Shown here in pieces: positions 54,701 through 62,237 of a stretch of 64,000 nt of DNA. Made by a program: the position numbers and the translations under genes. This stretch comes from Luteolibacter rhizosphaerae (GTDB taxonomy: Bacteria; Verrucomicrobiota; Verrucomicrobiia; Verrucomicrobiales; Akkermansiaceae), in the NCBI RefSeq assembly GCF_025950095.1, contig NZ_JAPDDR010000007.1, forward strand, positions 124,001 through 188,000, in the 5' to 3' direction. The first letter of the stretch is position 1. The number at the start of each line of letters is the position of its first letter. The notes under the pieces are model-generated. The model was not told where the DNA came from. It saw only the letters and a list, made by a program, of their open reading frames with translations, and ran no database searches.

Positions 54701-56900
54701 CGACATGGACGTGAACGACTTCACCGCTTCCGACATCACGGTGCAGAACGGCACGGTCACCGGCCTGCGCGGCTCCGGTTACTACTATGTGGCCCGTATC
54801 ACGCCGGACACTTACGCCACCCAGGTGAATGTCTCGGTGGCGCCGAACGTGGTGAGCCCCGAAGGACAAGGCAGCCTCGCCCCCGCACCGCTGGCGGTGG
54901 GAATCCTGCCGGACCAGCAGCCGCCGAGCTCCCCGGGCTCTTTCGCCGCCGTGCCTGCATCCTTCTCCGTCGATCTCTCGTGGAGCCCTTCCAGCGACAA
55001 TCGCGGGGTGACCGAGTATCAGATCCGCCGGAACAACACCCTGATCGCGACGATCGCCGGCACCAGCTACACGGACAACAGCCTGAGCCCGCATACCCAG
55101 TACAACTACTCGGTCGTGGCCCTCGATCAGGCGGGCAATGCCTCGGCTCCGGCCCAGCTCGGCACCACCACGCTGGGCGATGGTGAGCCGCCAAGTGTTC
55201 CCGGTTCCTTGGCCGGCACTCCGGGTCTCTTCTCGATCCAGCTCGCTTGGAATCCATCGAGCGATAACATGGGCGTGACCGACTACCAGGTCTGGCGCGG
55301 CAGCACCCTCATCGCCACCGTGGCGAGCCCGGGTTACACCGATAACAACCTCCAGATCGCCACGCAATACAGCTACCAGGTGATCGCGCTTGATGCCGCG
55401 GGCAATGCCTCCGCACCGGCGAGTGTCACCCTGAGCACGCTGGCCGATACCCAGGGCCCGACCAGTCCCGGCAACTTCGCCGCCACTCCGGCCCTGTCGT
55501 CGATCCAGCTCTCTTGGAGCGCCTCTACGGACAACGTGGACGTGACCGGTTATCAGCTCAGCCGCAACGGCACGCCGATCGCCACCGTGACGGCCCTCTC
55601 CTACACGGACAACGATCTCACCCCCGCCACGGCTTACACCTACGTGATCCGTGCTCTGGACGGCAGCGGCAATGCCTCGGGCCCGGTTCAGCTCTCGACC
55701 TCCACGCTGGCGGACACGCAGAAGCCGACGCTGCCCACCTCGCTGGAAGCCAGCCCCGGACTGCTATCCGTGAGTCTCTCTTGGCAGGCATCCTCGGATA
55801 ACCTTGGGGTGACCGGCTATCAGATCAAACGGAACGGTAGCCTTATCGCCACCGTGCCCAGCACCGGTTATACCGACAATGGCTTGGAGACCGAAACGGC
55901 CTATACCTACCAGGTGCTTGCGATCGATGCCGCTGGCAATGTTTCCGATCCGGCCTCGGTCTCGACCACGACCCTGAGCGATGAGGATCCCCCGGCCACT
56001 CCCGGCGACCTCGACGGCGTTCCGGCCCTGACTTCGATCCAGTTGAGCTGGTCCGCATCGACCGATAACCTCGGCGTCGTCGGCTACCAGATCTTGCGCG
56101 ATGACGAGCCTCTCGTGGCCGTACCGGGCCTGAGCTACACCGACACCGATCTGGAACCGGACACCGGCTACGTCTACAAGGTGATCGCCTTCGACGCCGC
56201 CGGAAATGCCTCCGTCCCGGCCGAACTCTCGATGGCCACCTTGGCGGACGAGGATGCCCCGGATGCCCCGACCGAATTGGCCGGTGCTCCGGACTACGAG
56301 ACCGTGCACCTGACTTGGGCCGCCTCGGACGACAACGTGGGAGTGACCGGCTACCGGATCTTCCGCAACGGCAACCAGATCGCGACCACCGCCGCACTGG
56401 CATTCACCGATACCGGACGCAGCCGTCAGACCTCCTACACGTACGAAGTGAGGGCGATCGACGAAGCCGGGAACGCCTCTCTGCCCGCCACGGTGGCCGT
56501 CACGACGCTGGGCTTCGAGGACTGGCTGGATCAGCACAACCTGGCCGGGGAAACTGGCTCGGACTCCGATCACGGCGGCTTGAGCAACCTCGACGAGTAC
56601 TACCTCGGCATGGACCCGAACAGCTCCACCGATGACCTGAGCTTCTGCCTGAAGACGGAGACGCAGGCGAACAACACCGTGCGGGTGAGCTACCCGGTTC
56701 TGAAACCGGTCGGCAGCTACCACCTCCACTACAGCAGCGATCTCGCGGATCTCTACAATGTCACCAAGCGCGTCGACACCCTGACCACAGCCGAGATCGA
56801 AGCCATGAGCCCGGCACAGCGCGGCAATCACTCGGTCGACCTGCCGATGACCCAAGCCCGCGGCTTCTACCTGCTGATCTTCGAGCCCCCCGCCCCCTGA
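51723..56900 (+). CDS. Secreted quinoprotein-type dehydrogenase fused to heme motifs, F5/8C and six Fn3 domains
   Basis: The 1725-residue protein starts at GTG 51723 (MRPPRLLHSL, signal peptide to about residue 28). Residues about 35-480 are a glucose/sorbosone dehydrogenase-like propeller (LYSLAFHPQF; FHNGGSMFFGDD; DVGEANREELVRVPKGGNCQW). Two c-type heme sites follow, CMICH near residue 633 and CSHCH near 714, then an F5/8 type C (discoidin) domain (about 800-940), a bacterial Ig-like module, and six Fn3 modules (nt about 54910-56510). The C-terminal 125 residues (FEDWLDQHNLAG to GFYLLIFEPPAP) match the giant protein at 12898. It should oxidise a sugar outside the cytoplasm and pass electrons to heme; cofactor and substrate are inferred. 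A seven-C run lies in codons 2-4. Confidence 0.82.
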   Translation: MRPPRLLHSLGLCLYGFTQLTSVLPVSASALPGLNQPEPVGAYFNGVFPNSPPGDPSGWAVTNAFPNLTFTDPMMLAGIPGSSNLLVVGKNGQIWRFPNNPAATAGQKVLVADLTARVETSEDQGLYSLAFHPQFAQSGAPGQNKVYVCYNRRAVTGVDDNDRTYWTVSQFTWIPASGTLDTNSENILISQYDPHRFHNGGSMFFGDDTFLYITVGDGGLGGDALDNSQELRTGLFGGILRIDVNNDPTKSHPIRRQPTENPDWWLDHPDTIQPKPAEWPASHTQGYGIPNDNPWLDTNGLVLEEFYAIGLRSPHSAHFDPVTDEIWVGDVGEANREELVRVPKGGNCQWAYLEGTRPTSKTKPNPLTGTDVPPHYEYDHSQGASIIGGPRYRGTKWAEFLSGKVIFGDHVRGRIWSATVPASGAPVIQELYSSFDTGYKKGLCGFFTDSAGEIYIMNLAGSNNAAGKIMKLALPAVSAEPPQFLSQTGVFSNLATLATAPGVIPYDVPNPLWSDAAAKKRWVILPNDGTFNSAAEDIVFSPEGNWTFPAGTVFVKHFETNTDANNPSAIKRLETRFLVCTAGGGKYGFTYKWNATGTDAELLEQGDEDTYTYTQAGGGTEQRTWSFPSRGDCMICHNDVSGQALGFRTSHLNSDFHYSSTNRTANQLNTFNSLGAFSVSLTAAQLESYIESRALNDATAPLEHRVRSYLDTNCSHCHQPGGSGDGFDARIGTPLDLQNLINGIPQRFESLGPDGRYIAPGDTAHSAVFVRAGAVGNGDAMPPLAKNLAHTAGIAALQSYISGLDPDEFEFLPAPKARFIKLTSLAGTRHFASVREFEILDGEGVKIPVGQLSVHAFDSVDGASTSPDKAIDGLIGSSNHWQTDNKVTLPDGSEVNGPNHPHFITIDLGSLREFSGYTYYPRANSTQGRISQFKVEYSSDGSTWSLFHQGTWPTADPANPITYSLPYNKRAARCQMAGPVAPVEGSFDATIVFDMDVNDFTASDITVQNGTVTGLRGSGYYYVARITPDTYATQVNVSVAPNVVSPEGQGSLAPAPLAVGILPDQQPPSSPGSFAAVPASFSVDLSWSPSSDNRGVTEYQIRRNNTLIATIAGTSYTDNSLSPHTQYNYSVVALDQAGNASAPAQLGTTTLGDGEPPSVPGSLAGTPGLFSIQLAWNPSSDNMGVTDYQVWRGSTLIATVASPGYTDNNLQIATQYSYQVIALDAAGNASAPASVTLSTLADTQGPTSPGNFAATPALSSIQLSWSASTDNVDVTGYQLSRNGTPIATVTALSYTDNDLTPATAYTYVIRALDGSGNASGPVQLSTSTLADTQKPTLPTSLEASPGLLSVSLSWQASSDNLGVTGYQIKRNGSLIATVPSTGYTDNGLETETAYTYQVLAIDAAGNVSDPASVSTTTLSDEDPPATPGDLDGVPALTSIQLSWSASTDNLGVVGYQILRDDEPLVAVPGLSYTDTDLEPDTGYVYKVIAFDAAGNASVPAELSMATLADEDAPDAPTELAGAPDYETVHLTWAASDDNVGVTGYRIFRNGNQIATTAALAFTDTGRSRQTSYTYEVRAIDEAGNASLPATVAVTTLGFEDWLDQHNLAGETGSDSDHGGLSNLDEYYLGMDPNSSTDDLSFCLKTETQANNTVRVSYPVLKPVGSYHLHYSSDLADLYNVTKRVDTLTTAEIEAMSPAQRGNHSVDLPMTQARGFYLLIFEPPAP

Positions 56901-56948
56901 GATAACTTCCAGACACTCCAGAGCTCCAACGGAGCGGCAAGGAGAAAG

Positions 56949-57055
56949 CCCAGGGTAAGCGCAGCGCAACCCTGGGTCAGATGCCACACAAGACCGGCCC
57001 TCTAAAGGAGGGCGGGGATGCCCCGCCTCACCGCCCGACCCCTCACGTCGAGGGG
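56949..57055. repeat. Cluster of four short palindromes between convergent genes
   Basis: In 107 bases there are four hairpins: CCCAGGGT/ACCCTGGG (56949-56956, 56969-56976), GCCCTC/GAGGGC (56997-57002, 57008-57013), GCGGGG/CCCCGC (57012-57017, 57021-57026) and CCCCTC/GAGGGG (57039-57044, 57050-57055). None has a T-tract. The arrangement looks like a REP-type or dispersed intergenic element, possibly serving as a two-way terminator. Confidence 0.6.
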
Positions 57056-57058
57056 CGC

Positions 57059-58324
57059 TCACCGCAGATCCATCATCGAAAGCTCGTACACCTTGTCGAT
57101 CTCCGCGCGGTTCCGGATCTCCTTGTCCGCAGCATCCCGATGGAACCACGTGAAGCCATCGTGATTGAACGCCGTCATCTGGCTCCGCGAACGGTGCCGC
57201 GCGCTCTCCAACACACCGCGAAACCGCTTCTTCCGGTCCGTCTCGCTGAACTTCTGGCCACCGGTCCGCTGCTCCTCGATCCACGTGTCCAGCGCGGTGA
57301 TATCCCGCGAAAGAGGATTCGAAGAAAGCCGTCGAAACACCTCGCTCTTCCACTGGGAAGGCTGGAGCGCCGCCATCATCAGTTCGGATTGATCTTGGAT
57401 CGCCAAGACCGCCCTTCCCTCCTTCAGGAAGGCCTCGATCGGAATCTTCTTCCATTCCCACTCCCGGTCGAGCCGGCACCCGAAACGCCTCACCTCCGAG
57501 AAGCGGGTGTCCTTCGCCCAGCGATCTTCCCGCGCTGCAGTGAGGTGGGTAACCACGCCAAGCGCCCGACCGCTGCGCCCGTCTAGGATCGGGCCACCGC
57601 TATTCCCTTGGATCACCTCGGCATCGATCTCGATGGAGGTAGGTCCTACTCCAAGCACCTTGCCCTTCTCGAATCCCACGGTGCCGGTTCCCGCGGCGTT
57701 CCCGGAGGCCAGCACCTCCTCGCCCACCTTTGCCAAGCCGGTCTCGGGGGCGATGTCCAGAGCCTCGGAAATCTCCTCCTCCACCGGCAGCCGGACCAGA
57801 TCCGCTCCCTCCGCCGCCTCCAGCATCCCGAACTTCCGCACCACGGTACCATTGCGGAGTTTCACCTGCAGGCGGGCGTTTCCGGAAAGCACGTGGGCCG
57901 CCGTGTAAAGATAAGTCCGTCCCTCTGCCCGGCAGAAGAATCCGGTGCCGTTCGAGTGATCTCCCTCGATCACGGCGATCGAACGGGCGGCATGATTGCC
58001 TGCCTGCACCGTGGTCACCGGCTTCGCCGGTTCGCCCGTACCCCCGGAAAAACCGAACAGATCGGCCCACAGCACCGGACACTCGGTGGCTGGCAAGGTG
58101 CTTTCCCCTTCCGTGTGGGTAAAGCGGACCGAAGCGGCCGTGACCTCCTTGATCACCACTTTCCGGTAACTCGTCCCATCCTTGGCAAGGATCTCCGGGA
58201 AGTTCATGCCGGCCGCATGCTGGCGCACCAGCGAGTGCAGGCGCGACTCCGGCTCCGCCGCTTGCGAAGACGGAATCAGCGCGATGGCCAAGGCTGTGAC
58301 GGCGAGGCGGGACATGCCTGTCAT
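57059..58324 (-). CDS. Trypsin-like serine protease (S1 family), exported
   Basis: The start is uncertain: ATG at 58324 or 58315, or GTG at 58339; 58324 (421 residues) gives a good signal peptide (LAVTALAIALIPSSQA). A GGAGGAGA sequence, one of the few Shine-Dalgarno-like sites here, lies just before the GTG. The catalytic triad is visible: His in YLYTAAHVLSG, Asp in EGADLVRLPV, Ser in IQGNSGGPILDG. An N-terminal segment of about 100 residues precedes the protease domain, and about 150 charged residues follow it. No PDZ domain is seen, so it is not a standard DegP. Probably periplasmic; substrate unknown. Confidence 0.82.
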   Translation of the reverse strand: MTGMSRLAVTALAIALIPSSQAAEPESRLHSLVRQHAAGMNFPEILAKDGTSYRKVVIKEVTAASVRFTHTEGESTLPATECPVLWADLFGFSGGTGEPAKPVTTVQAGNHAARSIAVIEGDHSNGTGFFCRAEGRTYLYTAAHVLSGNARLQVKLRNGTVVRKFGMLEAAEGADLVRLPVEEEISEALDIAPETGLAKVGEEVLASGNAAGTGTVGFEKGKVLGVGPTSIEIDAEVIQGNSGGPILDGRSGRALGVVTHLTAAREDRWAKDTRFSEVRRFGCRLDREWEWKKIPIEAFLKEGRAVLAIQDQSELMMAALQPSQWKSEVFRRLSSNPLSRDITALDTWIEEQRTGGQKFSETDRKKRFRGVLESARHRSRSQMTAFNHDGFTWFHRDAADKEIRNRAEIDKVYELSMMDLR

Positions 58325-58383
58325 CCGGCAAAAATGCACTCTCCTCCCGCCGGTTCAATCCGGAAAGGTGAGAGAAGCAGGAT

Positions 58384-59475
58384 CTAGAAGCGAACCCGCA
58401 GCGCGACGGAACCGAAATCCGCACCCTCACCCCGCTGTTCCTCGTATTCCTGCGTCCGCCAGGTGTGGACATAGCTCAACTCCACGTCCCGGTAGCGGAT
58501 GCCACCGCCGCCGAAGACCTCGCCCACGAAGGGTTCACGGTTGTTACCGGTCTTGAAATCATGGAACAGCGGGCCGTCCAAGGTAGCGTCATGCGCAATC
58601 CCCCGGCCGGTGGCACCGAAGAGCAGGTAGACCGACCAATTGCCCGTGTACGGATCATCCGTATCGAAATAGAGGTTCGAGTAGGCGGTCTCCGACAGAC
58701 GCGGGTCCGAGAAATCCGGCGGCAGGTTGAAGCCGAAACGGAAGAATCCACCGAGGTGGGCGGCGGTGCGGAAGGTGCCGAGGCGTGCACCCCATTCCGT
58801 AACCCCGTCCATCCGGAAGGCTCCGTAGTTCCATTTCACGAAGTCCGCCCGGCGCTTCTGAACGAAGCTGAGATCCGCCGTGATTTCGTTCGGGATCTGG
58901 TTGTCCCATCCATTGAACTTCTCGATATCCCGGACACTGTGAATGAAATCCTGGGAGTTCTCCGCCAAGGCGTTTGAACCCGTAGTACCGAGCGTGAACT
59001 CGACCGAATTCAGGATGCGATCGTCTTTGATGTGCAGGGAGTAGCCGAGTCCGAGCCAGCCGGCGTACCGGCGCTCCCCGATCGGCTGGGTGTAGGATGA
59101 AGCCGTCTCCGGAGTGAACATCAACTGCGTGAGCGACAGGCCGTAGTTGTACTGGATGTCCTTCGGATCCTTGAAGCCGGTGATGGTCTTGAAAATGTCG
59201 AAGCTCTCGGAGTCACCCGACAGGCGGCGCAGGATCTGTTGCAGGCTATCGAGATCTTCCGCATCGCGGTTCGAGGAAATCCAGGAAAGCCGGGCACCGT
59301 TGGTGTAATCACGGTCGGTATCGGCGAAGAGATCGTTGTCGAAATAGAAGGTCAGGTAACCCTTGCCCCAATCCGGCAGCGGTTTGTCGTGATCCGAATC
59401 CGACTGGGCTTGCGCCGGGAGCGCCGCCAGAAGCGGCAGAAGGAATAGGGTACGGCTGCGCAATTCGCTCATCAT
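58384..59475 (-). CDS. LpxR-like lipid A 3'-O-deacylase (DUF2219)
   Basis: The 363-residue protein (ATG at 59475 or 59472) has a signal peptide (RTLFLLPLLAALPAQA) and the family signature TFYFDNDLFADTDRDYTNG, whose Asn-Asp and Thr are in the position of active-site residues of Salmonella LpxR. Further conserved pieces are YAGWLGLGYSL, EFTLGTTG, DFIHSVR with a His, and FNGWDNQIPNE. The chain is a 12-strand barrel ending in VALRVRF, with terminal Phe. LpxR removes the 3'-acyloxyacyl group of lipid A in the outer membrane. A terminator-like hairpin with a T-tract lies only 12 bases before the start, suggesting control by attenuation. Confidence 0.85.
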   Translation of the reverse strand: MMSELRSRTLFLLPLLAALPAQAQSDSDHDKPLPDWGKGYLTFYFDNDLFADTDRDYTNGARLSWISSNRDAEDLDSLQQILRRLSGDSESFDIFKTITGFKDPKDIQYNYGLSLTQLMFTPETASSYTQPIGERRYAGWLGLGYSLHIKDDRILNSVEFTLGTTGSNALAENSQDFIHSVRDIEKFNGWDNQIPNEITADLSFVQKRRADFVKWNYGAFRMDGVTEWGARLGTFRTAAHLGGFFRFGFNLPPDFSDPRLSETAYSNLYFDTDDPYTGNWSVYLLFGATGRGIAHDATLDGPLFHDFKTGNNREPFVGEVFGGGGIRYRDVELSYVHTWRTQEYEEQRGEGADFGSVALRVRF

Positions 59476-59487
59476 AACGGGTGTCGT

Positions 59488-59529
59488 AAAAAAAGTTGGG
59501 GCGGGCACCCCTCCCCGAGCGCCCGCCCC
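59488..59529 (-). terminator. Terminator-like hairpin in the leader of the lpxR-like gene
   Basis: On the minus strand a 9-bp GC stem (GGGGCGGGC with GCCCGCCCC, 59498-59506 and 59521-59529, loop 14) is followed by AACTTTTTTT. The T-tract ends 12 bases before the ATG at 59475, leaving no room for a promoter between. TAATAC on the minus strand just upstream (about 59535-59542) may be a -10 box. Confidence 0.65.
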
Positions 59530-59772
59530 GCCACGGTATTACCCGCAGCAAATTTTTGTAATGGAAATCTAGTGAGACTTTTGGCCGACAGCGTCCACCG
59601 CCGCACTAAGAAGATCCTCTATCGTATCAACAACGTCCATAACAGGGATTTCTGCCGGTCTTTTTTTCAGGGGGCCCCTGCTCAAGAGAACAAAGGAAAG
59701 GCCGAAGGGGCTGAGAATCACCTAGTTTTCAAGAGGTCCGCCGACAAAAAATTTTCTGTCATCCGCAAGCAT

Positions 59773-59943
59773 TCAGGGAGCTTTCCCACGAAGCGCGTTC
59801 GACAGGGCGGAGATCACGAGAAGGACTAGGAAAACGAAGAAGAGAATCTTTGCGACACCCACCGCGGCACCCGCGATGCCCGTGAATCCGAGCAGGCCTG
59901 CGATCAGCGCAAGAATGAGAAAGGTGATTGTCCAGTGAAGCAT
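59773..59943 (-). CDS. DUF1328 small membrane protein
   Basis: Start at 59943 (56 residues). Two hydrophobic segments ([16 protein letters not shown] and [15 protein letters not shown]) are joined by [12 protein letters not shown], the conserved core of DUF1328 (YtjA type). The length is normal for the family, whose members are often linked to envelope stress; function is not established. The longer open frame upstream is not protein-like. No Shine-Dalgarno is visible. The 259 bases between this stop and the 59475 start contain no other gene. Confidence 0.85.
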   Translation of the reverse strand: MLHWTITFLILALIAGLLGFTGIAGAAVGVAKILFFVFLVLLVISALSNALRGKAP

Positions 59944-60174
59944 GAGCGTAAGGGGTTGTTCTGGCATTGGTATGGCAAGAACCCGGCCAAAATCCTTCAC
60001 CGTTGATTCATCATTGAAAACCAATGGGATGAGATATTTCCACACGGACGATTGCGAACCACCCGTAGTGCAAGCTGCCACCAGTGCAAGTCGCACGGTT
60101 GCAAGCTGCACGATACGCGGCACATCCCGTGCTTGCCAGCGCGCGGGCGCTCACCTTCCTTGCGCCCGCACCTC

Positions 60175-61143
60175 ATGAGCGAAGGCATCGCAATTTTCAC
60201 TTCCGGCGGAGACGCGGCGGGCATGAACCCCGCCATCAAATGTGCTGCGGACTACGCGGCCAGCCGCGGCTATAAGCCCTGGCTCGTATACGACGGCCTG
60301 CGCGGCCTGATCGATGACAAGATCGTGGAGTCGCGTAGCGACCTGATCTCCGGCATCCTCCACCGCGGCGGCACCTTCCTGCGCTCCTCGCGCTCGAAGC
60401 GTTTCTTCGAGATCGAGTTCCGCCGCCAAGCCTTCGAGAACCTCAAGAAGCGCGGCATCAACAAGCTCATCGTGATCGGCGGCGACGGCTCCTTCCGCGC
60501 TCTCAACCAGTTCTACGCGGACTTCGGCATCCCCTTCGCCGGGATCCCCGCCACCATCGACAACGACATCGCCGGCACCGACTACTGCCTCGGCGTGGAC
60601 ACCGCTCTGAACATGATCCGGCAGTCCGTTGACTCGATTCGCGACACCGCAACCTCCTTTTCGCGCGCTTTCGTGATCGAAGTGATGGGTCGCCACTGCG
60701 GCTACCTCGCCATGGTCAGCGCCCTCGCCTGCGGCGCCGAACTCTGCCTGACCACCGAAATCCCCTACGATCTCGAAAAAATCGGCGCCAAGCTGAAACA
60801 CGAAATCAAGCACGAGGGCCGCGACCACATCATCGCGATCGTGGCGGAAGGCACCAAGATGGCCGACTACACCACCCGCTACATCAACGACTCCATCGGG
60901 ATGGAAGCCCGCCTCACCGTGCTCGGCCACGTCCAGCGCGGCGGCTCCCCCACCGTCCACGACCGGATCATGGCCTACAAGTTCGCCGTCGCCGCCGTCG
61001 ATTCCCTCCACGCCGGCGAAACGAACGCGATCATGGTCTACCGCGATGGCACCTTCGGCCACCTGCCGATCCACACCGTGGTGGACTCGAAGTACAAGAT
61101 CGACCCGGCCATCATGAAGCTCTGCTCGTCGCTCTGTAGCTGA
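60175..61143 (+). CDS. pfkA: ATP-type 6-phosphofructokinase
   Basis: Phosphorylates fructose-6-phosphate in glycolysis. Start at ATG 60175 gives 322 residues beginning IAIFTSGGDAAGMNPAI, the nucleotide-binding start of the family. GGDGSFRAL carries the Gly found in ATP-dependent enzymes where pyrophosphate enzymes have Asp. PATIDNDIAGTDYCLG holds the catalytic Asp and lacks the Lys typical of PPi-dependent forms. EVMGRHCGYLA and LGHVQRGGSPTVHDR complete the sugar site. The upstream 231 bases contain a direct repeat TGCAAGCTGC (60069-60078, 60100-60109). It is divergent from the DUF1328 gene. Confidence 0.93.
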   Translation: MSEGIAIFTSGGDAAGMNPAIKCAADYAASRGYKPWLVYDGLRGLIDDKIVESRSDLISGILHRGGTFLRSSRSKRFFEIEFRRQAFENLKKRGINKLIVIGGDGSFRALNQFYADFGIPFAGIPATIDNDIAGTDYCLGVDTALNMIRQSVDSIRDTATSFSRAFVIEVMGRHCGYLAMVSALACGAELCLTTEIPYDLEKIGAKLKHEIKHEGRDHIIAIVAEGTKMADYTTRYINDSIGMEARLTVLGHVQRGGSPTVHDRIMAYKFAVAAVDSLHAGETNAIMVYRDGTFGHLPIHTVVDSKYKIDPAIMKLCSSLCS

Positions 61144-61157
61144 GAAAATTTCTCAGC
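61139..61157. terminator. Palindrome containing both stop codons of convergent genes
   Basis: GCTGAGAAAATTTCTCAGC includes the TGA of pfkA (61141-61143) and the TGA of the acetyltransferase gene (61153-61155, read on the minus strand). It can fold as a 7-bp hairpin in either transcript. Confidence 0.5.
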
Positions 61158-62058
61158 CGCTCTCCGGGAGGAAGGTCGGCATGATGATGCCTCCCGGCGG
61201 TGAGAAGCTGCCGCGGACTTGGGCAAAGTGGATTTCCACATTGCGCGCACCCCACTTGTATAGCTCTGCGATCAAGTAGGACTCGTGGGTGCCGATGAGG
61301 AAAACCGGCGAGCCGCCGCGGGCCTGTGAAAGCTGCATGTGCAGAAGGGCCAACGCGGCATTTTCGTCGCGCATCACGCCGGGCCCGATCATCCGGCAGC
61401 CAGCGTGATCGACGGAGGAGAGCCAGCCATCGATCTTCCCCGAGGGAGCGATGTGGACGAAGGTGGTCCAGTAACCGCCGGGATTGCGGACGAAATGGGC
61501 GAGGTCCTTCGCCCGCCGGATGCCGGAGATCTCTTCCTCCAGATCGGCCATGCCGAAAAGGTGGCTGACATTGGCCATGCGCACGCTGCCCGGGCCGGCG
61601 GGCGGCGGCGGCAACTCGACATCCGGGGGAATCCGCATGTCCTGATAGACCGCCACCGGACCAAACCCCGCCCGGGTATAGAGCGAATAAGAATCGAGGT
61701 TCATGGCGCTGGAGACCAAGCGCAGGGGAAGATCCTCGGCGCGCTTGATCACCTCGTCCAAGAGGGCCTTGCCCACGCCCTTGCCGGTAGCTTCCGGTCG
61801 GACGGCCATGATTCCGACCCCCACATGGGTTTCCCGCGGGTGGTAGAAGCAGGCACCCACAATCTTGCCCTCATCTTCCGCGACCAGACAGCAACCCGGA
61901 TCGAGAAGCTGATAGGTGTCGATGAAGATTTTGCAGTCCTCCGGCTTCCCGGTGAAGATTTCGTGACCGAGCTTCGCCTTATACCAGGCGTTGGTGGATT
62001 CGTGGATAAGGGTGCCGACGGTGCTCGCCTCGTCGGAACTCATGGTCCTGATGGTCAT
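61153..62058 (-). CDS. GNAT-family N-acetyltransferase
   Basis: Start at 62058 (301 residues). The N-terminal half is a GNAT domain: CCLVAEDEGKIVGACFYHP, then VGIMAVRPEATGKGVGKALL with the acetyl-CoA pyrophosphate loop, and SYSLYTRAGFGPV. The C-terminal half (about 165-301) resembles a second, degenerate GNAT-like fold (WLSSVDHAGCRMIGPG; ALLHMQLSQARGGSPVFLIG) without the loop. The substrate is unknown; such two-part proteins are common in soil bacteria. It is divergent from the peptide operon at 62238, with 179 bases between. Confidence 0.8.
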   Translation of the reverse strand: MTIRTMSSDEASTVGTLIHESTNAWYKAKLGHEIFTGKPEDCKIFIDTYQLLDPGCCLVAEDEGKIVGACFYHPRETHVGVGIMAVRPEATGKGVGKALLDEVIKRAEDLPLRLVSSAMNLDSYSLYTRAGFGPVAVYQDMRIPPDVELPPPPAGPGSVRMANVSHLFGMADLEEEISGIRRAKDLAHFVRNPGGYWTTFVHIAPSGKIDGWLSSVDHAGCRMIGPGVMRDENAALALLHMQLSQARGGSPVFLIGTHESYLIAELYKWGARNVEIHFAQVRGSFSPPGGIIMPTFLPESG

Positions 62059-62237
62059 GGCGGCACAAAATTGGCCGACGCCGGGCGAACGGTCCATGAG
62101 TTTTCGCGGGTGCATACCCCCATCTTCACGATGCACCGAAAATCACTGGAATAATCCGAAGGGCAACGAATCTTACTCAAAGCGCCCGAAAGCCGATGCT
62201 GTCCGGGCTCCAACCAAAACCACCAACAAGCAACCCA

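Noticed and set aside
53424-55367. Long open frame (647 codons) on the minus strand opposite the 51723 gene
   Set aside because: Same reason: low-complexity GRV-rich translation antisense to clear heme and Fn3 domains.
54910-56510. Regularly spaced repeats of about 270 bases, at first suggestive of a repeat array
   Set aside because: They encode Fn3 modules in frame and are diverged; period and content do not fit CRISPR or satellite DNA.
55764-57479. 571-codon minus-strand frame spanning the 56900 gene end and the palindrome cluster
   Set aside because: It crosses the intergenic palindromes and runs opposite the Fn3 modules; no domain or start context.
59664-59685. T-run and GGGGGCCCC palindrome as a terminator
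   Set aside because: The T-run precedes the hairpin on the plus strand and reads as A on the minus strand, so neither direction gives a terminator.
62100-62237. Possible ECF-sigma promoter (GGAATA at 62148 with CGAATC downstream)
   Set aside because: Spacing is about 13 bases, shorter than the roughly 16 expected, and both boxes match poorly.
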